Counted from the stretch's first letter, positions 32,543-40,866 are shown. The stretch: 64,000 bases of DNA from Lachnocurva sp029100405 (GCA_046263755.1 JBJYZC010000001.1:62001-126000), one strand, 5' to 3'. The notes: generated by a model not told the origin, from the letters alone. Program-made: numbers and translations.

Positions 32543-32890
32543 ATGAACGCAAGTGAAGTAATTAAGAACATTGAGCAGGCTGAACTGAAGTCTGACATCG
32601 CTGATTTCCGTGTTGGTGATACTGTACGTGTCTACAACAAGATCCGCGAGGGTAACAACGAGAGAATTCAGATTTTCGAGGGTACTGTTCTGAAGAAGCA
32701 GGGTGGTTCCAACCGTGAGACCTTTACCGTTCGTAAGATCTCTTCCGGTATCGGCGTTGAGAAGACCTGGCCTCTGCACACCCCGAACATTGAGAAGATC
32801 GAAGTCGTTCGTCGTGGTAAGGTACGTCGTAACAAGCTTTACTATCTCCGCGACAGAGTCGGCAAGGCTGCAAAGGTTCGCGAAAAGTAA
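32543..32890 (+). CDS. rplS: Ribosomal protein L19
   Basis: The 115-aa large-subunit protein at the 30S-50S interface shows DFRVGDTVRVYNKIREGNNERIQIFEGTVLKKQGG, the TVRKISSGIGVEKTWPLHTPNIEKIEVVRRGKVRRNKLYYLRDRVGKAAKV core. AAGGAGAACAAA precedes ATG 32543; an upstream in-frame ATG at 32516 lacks a site. The 63-nt gap from trmD has a small TGCC/GGCA hairpin; I could not match it to a known L19 leader. Ends in a strong terminator. Confidence 0.98.
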   Translation: MNASEVIKNIEQAELKSDIADFRVGDTVRVYNKIREGNNERIQIFEGTVLKKQGGSNRETFTVRKISSGIGVEKTWPLHTPNIEKIEVVRRGKVRRNKLYYLRDRVGKAAKVREK

Positions 32891-32910
32891 TTTCGGATCT
32901 TACTTCCGGG

Positions 32911-32946
32911 AGGGACAACCACGATGTGGTTGTCCCTTTTTCTTTC
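32911..32946 (+). terminator. Terminator after rplS
   Basis: AGGGACAACCAC (32911-32922), loop GAT, GTGGTTGTCCCT (32926-32937), then TTTTCTTTC. Perfect 12-bp stem. Confidence 0.95.
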
Positions 32947-32953
32947 TTCTGTG

Positions 32954-32982
32954 TTGTCCTGATTTTTATTTTCGTGTATAGT
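32954..32982 (+). promoter_or_regulatory. Promoter of the first signal peptidase gene
   Basis: TTGTCC (32954-32959), 17-bp spacer, TATAGT (32977-32982). The expected start, 7-8 nt after the -10, falls at or next to the A of the ATG at 32990, so the mRNA may be leaderless. Confidence 0.65.
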
Positions 32983-32989
32983 AAGAGTT

Positions 32990-33604
32990 ATGGAAAAAAT
33001 TAAAACAAACATCGAAAAATGGAAAAAAAGAAGACATGACAGTCTGAATTTCCGAAGAAGAAAACGGCATGTCGAATTGGCCAGGGTCAAGGCAGTGGCA
33101 AAAAACGCTCTTAGTTACCTTTTGGTCATTTTTCTTGCGCTCATTCTTGTCCTGGCCTTCTTCTATCGCGTCAAGGTCCTCGGTCCCTCCATGGAGACGA
33201 CCGTCCATAGTGGGGATTCCGTTCTGGTGGACCGTATCCGCTATAAGATATCCGGTCCTCACCGTGGCGATATTGTAGCCTTTCTTCCGAATGGAGATCG
33301 TGAAGCAGAGATCAGCATAAAACGGGTGATCGGCCTTCCCGGAGAAAAAATACAGATCAAAAACGGAGCCCTTTATATCAATAATAAAGTCTATAACAGT
33401 GATATTTCGAATGAAACGATCAATCATGCCGGACTGGCAGAGAATGAACTGAAACTTGGCAAGGGCGAATATTTTCTCCTGGGTGATAATCGGAATAACA
33501 GCGAAGACAGCAGATATGAATCGATTGGCAAGGTTACAAGAAAGGAACTGATCGGTAAGGTCTGGCTCAATGTGACCTTTTCGAATTTTGGCTTGATGGA
33601 GTAA
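32990..33604 (+). CDS. lepB: Type I signal peptidase (copy 1)
   Basis: Cleaves signal peptides of exported proteins at the outer membrane face. The 204-aa product has a basic N-tail, one transmembrane helix (about residues 40-58), nucleophile Ser67 in GPSMETTV, general base Lys111 in SIKRVIGLPGE, and the GDNRNNSEDSRYESIG box. It has no Shine-Dalgarno upstream of ATG 32990, and the promoter -10 ends only 7 nt before the start. rbgA begins 4 nt after the stop, and a second signal peptidase follows rbgA. Confidence 0.94.
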   Translation: MEKIKTNIEKWKKRRHDSLNFRRRKRHVELARVKAVAKNALSYLLVIFLALILVLAFFYRVKVLGPSMETTVHSGDSVLVDRIRYKISGPHRGDIVAFLPNGDREAEISIKRVIGLPGEKIQIKNGALYINNKVYNSDISNETINHAGLAENELKLGKGEYFLLGDNRNNSEDSRYESIGKVTRKELIGKVWLNVTFSNFGLME

Positions 33605-33608
33605 GATG

Positions 33609-34475
33609 ATGAATATTGAATGGTATCCGGGCCATATGACCAAGGCCAGACGGCAGATGGAAGAAGACTTGAAGCTCGTGGATCTGATCGTCGAGATTCG
33701 CGATGCCAGGATCCCTTTGAGCAGTGCCAATCCGGATCTGATCCGTATGGGGAATCAGAAGCTTCGTCTGATCATCCTGAATAAGGCTGATCTGGCGGAT
33801 CCGGTAAAGACCTCCCTGTGGATCGAAAAATTAAGGGGAGAAAATACAAGTGTATTGGAAACAGATTCCAAGCTCATGAAGGATCGAAACCGGATCCTTC
33901 AGGCCTTTGAAACTGCTGCCAAGCCAAAGAGGGAGAGAGATCAGAAAAGAGGACTGAGAAACCGGCCGATCCGGGCCATGGTGGTCGGAATCCCCAATGT
34001 TGGAAAATCCACTTTTATTAATCTCGTGACGAAGAGATCTCAGGCCAAAACCGGAAATAAGCCGGGTGTGACCCGGGGCAAGCAGTGGATCCACACCAGC
34101 CAGCAGATTGACCTTCTTGATACACCGGGCATCTTATGGCCGAAATTCGAATCGGAAGAGGTTGGTCTGCATTTAGCTATGTGTGGTGCCATCTCGGATG
34201 AGAGAATTCCCATGGAGGAATTGGCCTGCCGGATGATCGATTTCTTAAGAGAAGACTATCCCATGTCTTTGGAAAAAAGGTTTTTTTCAGAAGATCATGA
34301 GATTACAACAGGAAAGCCGGCACAAGAAGTCCTTTCGGATCTTGCCGGACAAAGGAAGATCCTGCTTCCCGGCGGAGAACTGAATACGGAGCGGATGGCG
34401 GAAATTCTTATGATGGAGTTTCGCACCGGTAAGCTCGGTCGGATCAGTCTGGAAGTTCCCGGGGAAGAAAGCTGA
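33609..34475 (+). CDS. rbgA: Ribosome biogenesis GTPase RbgA (YlqF)
   Basis: Essential late 50S assembly factor in Bacillus. The 288-aa protein has the circularly permuted GTPase order: G4 LNKADLAD first, then G1 GIPNVGKST, G2 GVTRG and G3 DTPGI, and a C-terminal RNA-binding region with helices. N-terminal IEWYPGHMTKARRQ is the family hallmark. Two adjacent ATGs (33606 and 33609) are possible; GGAG spacing favours 33609. It is tightly packed between the two signal peptidase genes. Confidence 0.96.
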   Translation: MNIEWYPGHMTKARRQMEEDLKLVDLIVEIRDARIPLSSANPDLIRMGNQKLRLIILNKADLADPVKTSLWIEKLRGENTSVLETDSKLMKDRNRILQAFETAAKPKRERDQKRGLRNRPIRAMVVGIPNVGKSTFINLVTKRSQAKTGNKPGVTRGKQWIHTSQQIDLLDTPGILWPKFESEEVGLHLAMCGAISDERIPMEELACRMIDFLREDYPMSLEKRFFSEDHEITTGKPAQEVLSDLAGQRKILLPGGELNTERMAEILMMEFRTGKLGRISLEVPGEES

Positions 34476-34497
34476 AGCAGGATGGACATCTTTTGGG

Positions 34498-35148
34498 ATG
34501 ACCGAAAATTATATTAGCAGAGAAGAAAGTACGACCGGAAATAATATGACAGAAGAAAAGAATACAATGGATGAAATGCAATATATGGAGGAAGAGGATG
34601 ACAAGGAGCAAAGGACCCGAAGGATCCTTTGCATGTTGATCTATATCGTGATTATTGCGATCATTGCTCTGATCATCGTGAATTTTGTCGGTCAGAGAAC
34701 CATTGTCAGCGGATCCTCTATGGAATCAACCCTTTCGAACCGGGATAATTTGATCATTGATAAACTGACCTATCATTTCCGGGAGCCCAAACGTTTTGAA
34801 ATCGTTGTTTTCCCGGACCCGGAAGATCCGAAAACATACTTTATCAAACGAATCATCGGACTCCCCGGAGAAACCGTCCAGATCGATCCTTCCGGACAGA
34901 TCCTGATCAACGGGAAGGTTTTGAAGGAAAACTATGGCAGAGAGGTGATCCAGAATCCGGGTGATGCCCTTACTCCCATTACCTTGGGAAAGGATGAATA
35001 CTTTGTTATGGGAGATAATCGAAATAACAGCTTAGACAGCCGTTTCCCACAGGTCGGACCTATTCATCGAAACCGATTGATCGGAAGAGCTCTCTGCCGG
35101 ATCTATCCCTTCAATAAAATGAAAGGACTGTTGCCGAAAAATGAGTGA
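34498..35148 (+). CDS. Type I signal peptidase (copy 2)
   Basis: Second S26 signal peptidase, 216 aa, with an acidic N-terminal tail (EEKNTMDEMQYMEEEDDKEQ, cytoplasmic), one transmembrane helix (about 43-64), nucleophile Ser74 in SGSSMESTL, Lys117 in YFIKRIIGLPGE and GDNRNNSLDSRF. It differs clearly from copy 1 in tail and loops, so it is not a recent duplication. The start is tentative: ATG 34498 lies 12 nt after GGATGG; an in-frame ATG at 34546 would shorten the tail. It overlaps rnhB by 8 nt. Confidence 0.92.
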   Translation: MTENYISREESTTGNNMTEEKNTMDEMQYMEEEDDKEQRTRRILCMLIYIVIIAIIALIIVNFVGQRTIVSGSSMESTLSNRDNLIIDKLTYHFREPKRFEIVVFPDPEDPKTYFIKRIIGLPGETVQIDPSGQILINGKVLKENYGREVIQNPGDALTPITLGKDEYFVMGDNRNNSLDSRFPQVGPIHRNRLIGRALCRIYPFNKMKGLLPKNE

Positions 35149-35929
35149 GAAAGTGCAGGAGATTCAAAAGAAATTAAGGGATGCTCTGGCTTTGAATGAT
35201 CCTGAGGATCTGAAGGCTTTCCTTTCTCAATACGAAGAGGATGGAAGAAGCAGCGTCCGAAAGATGGCAGAGAGAGCAAAAAGATCCCTGATTGCCTGGC
35301 AGAAGGAAGAAGACCGGATCGATCAGATCTCCTTTTTTGAAAGAAAATACAAGGACTATTCCTATATTGCCGGAATTGATGAAGTCGGCCGCGGGCCTCT
35401 GGCAGGTCCTGTCATGACATGTGCTGTGATCCTGCCGAAAGGTTGCCGGATCCACGGCATCAACGATTCCAAGAAATTGTCAGAAAAGCAGAGGGAGGAA
35501 CTCTTTCCCATTCTGAAGGAAGAAGCAGTTTCTTACGCGATCGGCGTCAACTCTCCGGAGCGGATCGATGAGATCAATATTCTGCAAGCAACCTATGAAG
35601 CCATGCGCTTTGCCATTCAGAAGCTTTTGCCTCAGCCGGATCTTCTTCTCATTGATGCGGTTCATATCCCTGAGGTAGAGATCCCTGAGGTCAGTATTAT
35701 CAAGGGTGATGCCAAGTCCATTTCCATTGCTGCCGCAAGTATTTTAGCCAAGGTGACCCGGGATCACTATATGGAAGAAATGGATGTCCTCTATCCGGAA
35801 TATCATTTCCGGGAAAATAAGGGATACGGGACCAGAGACCACATTGAAGCCTTGAAGAAGTATGGCCCCTGTCCCATTCACAGGAAGAGTTTTATCGGTC
35901 ATTTTGTTGATCTCGGAGTTATGGATTGA
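35141..35929 (+). CDS. rnhB: Ribonuclease HII
   Basis: Removes ribonucleotides from DNA and RNA-DNA hybrids. In the 262-aa product, family motifs are AGIDEVGRGPLAGPVMTCAVIL (catalytic Asp-Glu), INDSKKLSEKQREEL, LLIDAVHIP and KGDAKSISIAAASILAKVTRD. About 75 N-terminal residues rich in charged helices precede the catalytic domain, as in many Firmicute RnhB. ATG 35141 lies within the end of the second signal peptidase gene, and its own stop overlaps the TTG start of the next gene, indicating translational coupling. Confidence 0.96.
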   Translation: MSEKVQEIQKKLRDALALNDPEDLKAFLSQYEEDGRSSVRKMAERAKRSLIAWQKEEDRIDQISFFERKYKDYSYIAGIDEVGRGPLAGPVMTCAVILPKGCRIHGINDSKKLSEKQREELFPILKEEAVSYAIGVNSPERIDEINILQATYEAMRFAIQKLLPQPDLLLIDAVHIPEVEIPEVSIIKGDAKSISIAAASILAKVTRDHYMEEMDVLYPEYHFRENKGYGTRDHIEALKKYGPCPIHRKSFIGHFVDLGVMD

Positions 35930-36327
35930 AAGAAAACAAGCGTTCCGTCGGGAGTTTATACGAGGGTCTTGCCGCTCTCTATCTGGAAAAACAGGGAATG
36001 GAAATCCTTGTCAGGAATTACCGAAACCGAATGGGAGAGATTGACCTGATTGGAAGAGAAGAAGAGGAAGAGGTCCTTGGAATCCATAAAGTCAGGACCT
36101 CCTACCTCGTCTTTATCGAAGTAAAGTTTCGCTCCGGAGAGATCTCCGGCGATCCGACGGAATCCGTCGATTCTCGAAAAATGCGGCAAATCTCCAAAAC
36201 GGCTCTGTATTTTCTGAAAGAAAACGGCTATTCTGAAGATACACCGATCCGTTTTGATGTGATCGGGATCGATCGTGAGGGAAAGATCCGGCATATCCGG
36301 AATGCATTTTTATTCAAGGGATATTGA
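35926..36327 (+). CDS. UPF0102 family protein YraN
   Basis: The 133-aa member of the YraN/UPF0102 family, which has a restriction-endonuclease-like fold but no settled role; location beside rnhB is conserved. Core motifs: GLAALYLEKQGMEILVRNYRNRMGEIDLIG and VFIEVKFR (the GEIDLI...EVK nuclease-like pattern). An extra EEEEEVLGIHKVRTSY segment lies between them. The start is TTG 35926, seven nt after GGAG, overlapping the rnhB TGA by 4 nt. Confidence 0.9.
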   Translation: MKENKRSVGSLYEGLAALYLEKQGMEILVRNYRNRMGEIDLIGREEEEEVLGIHKVRTSYLVFIEVKFRSGEISGDPTESVDSRKMRQISKTALYFLKENGYSEDTPIRFDVIGIDREGKIRHIRNAFLFKGY

Positions 36328-36394
36328 TGTTTTTTTCAACGGATCATAGCAGACAGAATATAGACCAAACAAATCAGATTGGAAGGAATAGAAT

Positions 36395-37723
36395 ATGAGT
36401 AAACCTGTTGTAGCCATTGTCGGCCGTCCAAACGTCGGCAAATCAACACTTTTCAATGCCCTTGCCGGGGAAAGAATCTCCATTGTCAAGGATACGCCCG
36501 GCGTGACCCGGGACCGGATCTATGCTGACTGCAACTGGCTGGATCGGGAATTTACCATGATCGATACCGGTGGAATTGAGCCGGATTCAGATGATGTGAT
36601 CCTGAGTCAGATGAGAGATCAGGCACAGATCGCTATCGATACGGCAGATGTGATCCTCTTTATCACAGATGTACAGCAGGGTCTGCAGGACTCGGATATG
36701 CGGGTCTGCGACATGCTGCGTCGTTCCAGAAAACCGGTGATCCTGGTTGTCAATAAGGTGGATGACTTCAAAAAATACGAAGCGGATATCTACGAATTTT
36801 ATAATCTTGGAATCGGTGATCCCATGCCCATTTCTTCCATCAATCAGCTGGGCTTTGGTGATCTCTTGGACAAGGTCATTTCCTATTTCCCGGACAAGTC
36901 CAAAGAGGAAGAAGACGACGACACGCCGAAGATCGCCATCATCGGAAAACCCAATGTCGGAAAGTCTTCTCTTGTCAACCGTCTGTCCGGTTCGGACCGG
37001 TCGATCGTTTCGGACATCGCAGGAACCACGAGAGATGCCATTGATACCCGTGTCCGTTTCCATGGCAAGGACTATATTTTCATCGATACAGCGGGACTTC
37101 GCCGGAAATCAAAGGTCAAGGAAGACCTGGAACGCTATTCTGTGATCCGGGCCGTTTCGGCGGTCGAAAAGGCGGATGTCGTTCTGATTATGATCGACGG
37201 GACAGAAGGTGTCACTGAGCAGGATGCCAAAATTGCAGGAATTGCCCACGAACAGGGCAAGGGAATCATTGTGCTTGTCAATAAATGGGATGCGGTAGAA
37301 AAGGATGATAAGACGATCTATCGACAGACCGAGAAGATCCGTTCGACTTTATCCTTCATGCAGTATGCCCTGATCCTTTTTGTTTCCGCAAAGACGGGCC
37401 TTCGGGTCAATAAGATCTATGAAGCCATAGATACGGTAATCAGTAATTCCACCCTCCGGGTGCAGACCGGTGTCTTGAATGAGATCGTAGCGGAAGCCGT
37501 TGCCATGCAGCAGCCGCCTATGGATAAGGGTAGAAGACTCCGGATCTATTATGCGACTCAGGTGTCCGTGAAACCACCGACTTTTGTATTCTTTGTCAAT
37601 TACAAGGATCTCATGCATTTCTCCTATGTCCGCTATCTGGAGAACCGGATCCGGGAGTCCTTTGGTTTTGAAGGAACTGCCTTACATTTCATCACGAGAG
37701 AAAGGAAGGAGGGCGACGAATGA
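36395..37723 (+). CDS. der: Ribosome-associated GTPase Der (EngA)
   Basis: The 442-aa tandem-GTPase needed for 50S maturation. First G domain: GRPNVGKST, DTPGVTRD, DTGG, NKVD. Second: GKPNVGKSS, GTTRDAIDT, DTAGLRRK, NKWD. A C-terminal KH-like domain begins around residue 355. GGAAGGAATAGAAT precedes the ATG. Its stop overlaps the plsY start (ATGA). Confidence 0.98.
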   Translation: MSKPVVAIVGRPNVGKSTLFNALAGERISIVKDTPGVTRDRIYADCNWLDREFTMIDTGGIEPDSDDVILSQMRDQAQIAIDTADVILFITDVQQGLQDSDMRVCDMLRRSRKPVILVVNKVDDFKKYEADIYEFYNLGIGDPMPISSINQLGFGDLLDKVISYFPDKSKEEEDDDTPKIAIIGKPNVGKSSLVNRLSGSDRSIVSDIAGTTRDAIDTRVRFHGKDYIFIDTAGLRRKSKVKEDLERYSVIRAVSAVEKADVVLIMIDGTEGVTEQDAKIAGIAHEQGKGIIVLVNKWDAVEKDDKTIYRQTEKIRSTLSFMQYALILFVSAKTGLRVNKIYEAIDTVISNSTLRVQTGVLNEIVAEAVAMQQPPMDKGRRLRIYYATQVSVKPPTFVFFVNYKDLMHFSYVRYLENRIRESFGFEGTALHFITRERKEGDE

Positions 37724-38382
37724 TCTGTGCCAGACTGATCAGTCTTCTGATCGGATATGTCTGCGGACTGATTCTCTGGGGCTATCTGACCGGAAGGCTT
37801 CATCACATTGATATCCGGACCAAGGGCAGCGGTAATGTCGGAACGACCAATACTTTAAGAGTGATGGGGCTTCGCGCCGGGGTCCTGACTCTGATCGTAG
37901 ACTGCATGAAAGCGGTTCTGGCTGCCATCCTGGTAAGCCTGATCTTCTCCCATTTTTCCTGGGTATCAGGAACAGATCTTAGGATTCTTCGCCTCTATGC
38001 AGCTTTCGGAGCGGTTCTTGGCCATATGTATCCATGCTATTTCCATTTTAAAGGCGGGAAGGGAATCGCAACCGGCCTTGGCTTTCTGATCGTCGTCGAG
38101 CCAAGAATGCTTATTGTTGCCGGCGGGGTTTTCATTTTACTGGTGGCAATCAGTCGTTTCATCAGCCTCGGATCGATTATTGCAGCCTTGTCCCTCCCGG
38201 TTCAGGCCCTGATTTTCTATGCCATGGGCTGGTTTCATTATGGAAGCAGAGGCAATATCGAGGCTGCAGTCCTGACTTCTATTGTCGGAATTATGGCAAT
38301 CATCAAACATCGAAGTAATATCGGACGCCTGATTAAGGGAAATGAGAACAAATTCACCTTCCATCCTAAAACAGGAATCTGA
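37720..38382 (+). CDS. plsY: Glycerol-3-phosphate acyltransferase PlsY
   Basis: Transfers an acyl chain from acyl phosphate (PlsX product) to glycerol-3-phosphate. The 220-aa protein has about five membrane segments and the three family motifs: GSGNVGTTNTLRVMG, HMYPCYFHFKGGKGIATGLG and a C-terminal KHRSNIGRLIKGNENKF. It starts at an ATGA overlap with der and is followed by gpsA, which makes its acceptor substrate glycerol-3-phosphate: a biochemically coherent pair. Confidence 0.96.
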   Translation: MICARLISLLIGYVCGLILWGYLTGRLHHIDIRTKGSGNVGTTNTLRVMGLRAGVLTLIVDCMKAVLAAILVSLIFSHFSWVSGTDLRILRLYAAFGAVLGHMYPCYFHFKGGKGIATGLGFLIVVEPRMLIVAGGVFILLVAISRFISLGSIIAALSLPVQALIFYAMGWFHYGSRGNIEAAVLTSIVGIMAIIKHRSNIGRLIKGNENKFTFHPKTGI

Positions 38383-38406
38383 AAAGAATTCGATCAGGAG
38401 GTTAAC

Positions 38407-39417
38407 ATGGCTGAAATATCCATATTGGGCGCAGGTTCCTGGGGAACGGCCCTGGCAATTCTTCTATCCCAGAACGGGCACCAGGTCACCCTCTGGTCTC
38501 ACCGAAGCGACCAGGTGGAAGAGTTGAAGAAAAGTCATAAGAACGAGAGCAAACTGCCCGGGGTCATCCTGCCGGACAGACTGATCTTTACCGCAGATCT
38601 GGAGCGGGCCGTATGGGACAAGGATCTACTCGTCATGGCTGTTCCATCTACAGCGACCAGAGAGACAGCAGAGAAGATCAAGCCCTATATTTCATCCGGG
38701 CAAAGAATCATTACGGTTACCAAGGGAATCGAAGAAGCGACCCTTCTCAGCCAGGTAGAAATCATCGAAGAGGTCCTGCCGGAAGCAAATGTCGGCATTT
38801 TAAGCGGTCCCAGTCATGCGGAAGAGGTTGCCGTCGGTATGCCGACGGCTGTTGTTGCCGGTTCCAAAGACCGAGACCTTGCTGTCATGACACAGGAATT
38901 CTTCATGAATGAAACCTTTCGTGTCTATACCAGCCCGGATGTCATTGGTATTGAGATCGGCGGCTCTCTGAAAAATGTGATTGCTCTTGCGGCCGGAATG
39001 TCGGATGGCCTTGGTTTCGGCGATAATACCAAGGCTGCTTTGATCACGCGGGGGATCAAGGAGATCACAGCCCTGGCTGTGGCATGTGGCGGACAGCCGG
39101 AGACTCTTGCCGGGCTGACCGGGATCGGTGACCTGATCGTAACCTGTCAGAGCCATCATAGCAGAAACCGTCTTGCCGGATTCTATATCGGACAGGGAAT
39201 GAAGACAGGAGATGCCATGAAGCGTGTTGCCATGGTTGTCGAGGGTGTTTATTCGGCAAGAGCTGCTGCCAAATTGGGAGAAAAGTATGATGTGGAGCTT
39301 CCGATCATTACGGAAGTCAATCATGTTCTTTTTGACGGCAAGGATGCCCGGGAAGCCGTGCTTTCTCTGATGACCAGAGACAAGAAAAAAGAGGATGAAA
39401 GGCTTCGTTTTGTTTGA
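38407..39417 (+). CDS. gpsA: Glycerol-3-phosphate dehydrogenase [NAD(P)+]
   Basis: Reduces dihydroxyacetone phosphate to sn-glycerol-3-phosphate for phospholipids. The 336-aa product has the Rossmann loop LGAGSWGTALAILL, TKGIEEATLLSQVEI, LSGPSHAEEVAVGMPTAVV, the catalytic-region GGSLKNVIALAAGMSDGLGFGDNTKAALITRG, and GLTGIGDLIVTCQSHHSRNR. AGGAGGTTAAC precedes the ATG. It lies 24 nt after plsY and ends the der-plsY-gpsA group. Confidence 0.97.
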   Translation: MAEISILGAGSWGTALAILLSQNGHQVTLWSHRSDQVEELKKSHKNESKLPGVILPDRLIFTADLERAVWDKDLLVMAVPSTATRETAEKIKPYISSGQRIITVTKGIEEATLLSQVEIIEEVLPEANVGILSGPSHAEEVAVGMPTAVVAGSKDRDLAVMTQEFFMNETFRVYTSPDVIGIEIGGSLKNVIALAAGMSDGLGFGDNTKAALITRGIKEITALAVACGGQPETLAGLTGIGDLIVTCQSHHSRNRLAGFYIGQGMKTGDAMKRVAMVVEGVYSARAAAKLGEKYDVELPIITEVNHVLFDGKDAREAVLSLMTRDKKKEDERLRFV

Positions 39418-39463
39418 CTTCATTTCACTAAGATTCACTATGAAAAAATGAAAGGGATAGGAC

Positions 39464-39904
39464 ATGCAGGAAAAGACGATCCGGATCAAGTATCACAATA
39501 AAGAGATCGAGAAATTGACTTACATCGACGGGAAGTCCGACTGGATCGACCTTCGAGTTGCTGAGAATATCAAGCTGAAAAAGGGAGATTTCCATCTTGT
39601 AGATATGGGAATTTCCGTAGAACTTCCCAAGGGCTATGAAATGCTGATCGTAGCAAGAAGCTCTACCTTTAAAAATTTCGGTCTGATCCAGACCAATGCC
39701 ATGGGCATTGTCGATGAATCCTATTGTGGGGATGATGATATTATTCGTATGCCGGTTTATGCGACCAGAGACTGTGAGCTTCATGTCAATGACAGGATCG
39801 GACAGTTTCGAATCCTCGAGCATCAGCCGAAGATCACTTTTGAAGAAACCGAGCATTTGAACAATAAATCTCGTGGCGGCTTTGGCTCAACTGGTGTAAA
39901 ATAA
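39464..39904 (+). CDS. dut: dUTP diphosphatase
   Basis: Hydrolyses dUTP to dUMP, keeping uracil out of DNA and feeding dTMP synthesis. The 146-aa trimeric-type enzyme shows LRVAENIKLKKGDFHLVDMGISVELPKGYEMLIVARSS (motifs 1-2), NAMGIVDESYCGDDD (motif 3), DRIGQFRILEH, and C-terminal arm RGGFGSTG (motif 5). The catalytic aspartate is in motif 3. Codon use matches its neighbours, so a phage origin is not suggested. AAAGGGATAGGAC precedes the ATG. Confidence 0.95.
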   Translation: MQEKTIRIKYHNKEIEKLTYIDGKSDWIDLRVAENIKLKKGDFHLVDMGISVELPKGYEMLIVARSSTFKNFGLIQTNAMGIVDESYCGDDDIIRMPVYATRDCELHVNDRIGQFRILEHQPKITFEETEHLNNKSRGGFGSTGVK

Positions 39905-39984
39905 AAACAGATTTTCCGACAGAAATAGGAATCGGTTGATCGATGACTGAAATCTTTGCTTAAAATGGTAAAGGGGGTAATTTT

Positions 39985-40641
39985 ATGGCAAATGATATGG
40001 AAAGCAGAATCACCAAATTCTATGCAAAGCATGATCCCCAGATTACGATCAATGCAGCACCGGGACACTTTGCAGCAGGCGCTTCTCACACAAATTTCTA
40101 TATTGATATCACGCGAATCAAAGTCAGAGTCAGAGAAGCCCAGGAAGCGGCAAAGGCCTTAAGGCAGCATCTTCAGAATCATGTTTATACGGTAGATACC
40201 ATTGTCTGCCTGGATGGAACCGAGCTTTTGGGAGGTTTCCTTGCCGATGAGCTGGAGCGGTCGAATTTCCAGATGACCAATAAGCATGAGACGATGTATG
40301 TCGTTACTCCGGAGGAAAATTCTCTTCATCAGTTTATGTTCCGACAAAACAACCGTCTGGCCATTGAGGGAAAATATGTTCTTCTTTTGGTTGATAATAT
40401 CTCGACCGGAGGAACAGAAAGACGGGCTATGGAATGTATTCGTTACTACGGTGGCCTGAATGTCGGTATTGCTGCCATTTTCTCTACGATGAACAAGGTG
40501 GATCAAAAGGAATGTTACAGCCTCTTTACACCGGATGATATCCCCGGCTACCAGACCTATCCGGCACAGGATTGCCCTATGTGTAAAAAGAAGATCCCGG
40601 TAGATGCGATCGTGAACGGCTATGGCTATGCCAAGCTTTGA
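39985..40641 (+). CDS. Orotate phosphoribosyltransferase-like PRTase
   Basis: The 218-aa type I phosphoribosyltransferase-fold protein. The PRPP-binding segment reads VLLLVDNISTGGTERRAMECIRYYGG; the acidic pair before the loop is DN rather than the common DD. The FAAGASHTNFYIDITRIK opening resembles OPRT substrate-binding loops, yet overall it is distinct from classical PyrE. The C-terminus carries CPMCKKKIPVDAIVNGYGYAKL, with a CxxC that could bind metal. Substrate is unknown; orotate or another base are possibilities. AAAGGGGGTAATTTT precedes the ATG. It follows dut and ends at a perfect terminator. Confidence 0.75.
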   Translation: MANDMESRITKFYAKHDPQITINAAPGHFAAGASHTNFYIDITRIKVRVREAQEAAKALRQHLQNHVYTVDTIVCLDGTELLGGFLADELERSNFQMTNKHETMYVVTPEENSLHQFMFRQNNRLAIEGKYVLLLVDNISTGGTERRAMECIRYYGGLNVGIAAIFSTMNKVDQKECYSLFTPDDIPGYQTYPAQDCPMCKKKIPVDAIVNGYGYAKL

Positions 40642-40666
40642 TCATCTTTCAGATCAGAAGCCTTTC

Positions 40667-40704
40667 AAAGCAGGATGCAAACCTATGTTTGCATCCTGCT
40701 TTTA
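40667..40704 (+). terminator. Terminator after the PRTase gene
   Basis: Perfect 16-bp stem: AAAGCAGGATGCAAAC (40667-40682), loop CTAT, GTTTGCATCCTGCTTT (40687-40702), then TT. The right arm also contains the -35 box of the next promoter. Confidence 0.9.
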
Positions 40705-40717
40705 GATTCGCTATAAT
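40689..40717 (+). promoter_or_regulatory. Promoter of the topoisomerase operon, overlapping the terminator
   Basis: TTGCAT (40689-40694, inside the terminator stem), 17-bp spacer, TATAAT (40712-40717). The predicted leader to the ATG at 40867 is about 140 nt and includes three copies of TGATTGGT (40733-40756). Confidence 0.7.
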
Positions 40718-40732
40718 TAGTGATCGATTGTG

Positions 40733-40756
40733 TGATTGGTTGATTGGTTGATTGGT
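40733..40756. repeat. 8-bp tandem repeat, three copies
   Basis: TGATTGGT three times head to tail in the 5' leader of the topoisomerase transcript. Confidence 0.9.
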
Positions 40757-40814
40757 TCCCGTAGCTGAAAAGTATACGAGGCACTGAAATCAGTCCGGCG
40801 GATCAAATTTAAAT

Positions 40815-40853
40815 AAAGGAGAATGCTGCCTGATTTTAAACTTATTTGCAGCA
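40815..40853 (+). promoter_or_regulatory. Distant Shine-Dalgarno and hairpin before the topoisomerase B gene
   Basis: AAAGGAG (40815-40821) is the only good ribosome site but lies 45 nt before ATG 40867. Between them TGCTGC (40824-40829) can pair with GCAGCA (40848-40853), which would bring the site to roughly 15-20 nt from the start. The start cannot move upstream because TGA at 40858 is in frame. A 25-codon frame beginning at 40823 overlaps the gene start out of frame. Confidence 0.5.
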
Positions 40854-40866
40854 GAAATGATTTTTT

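Noticed and set aside
39464..39904. dut as a prophage remnant
   Set aside because: Codon use and spacing match the neighbours and no phage genes are present; dUTPase is a normal housekeeping gene.
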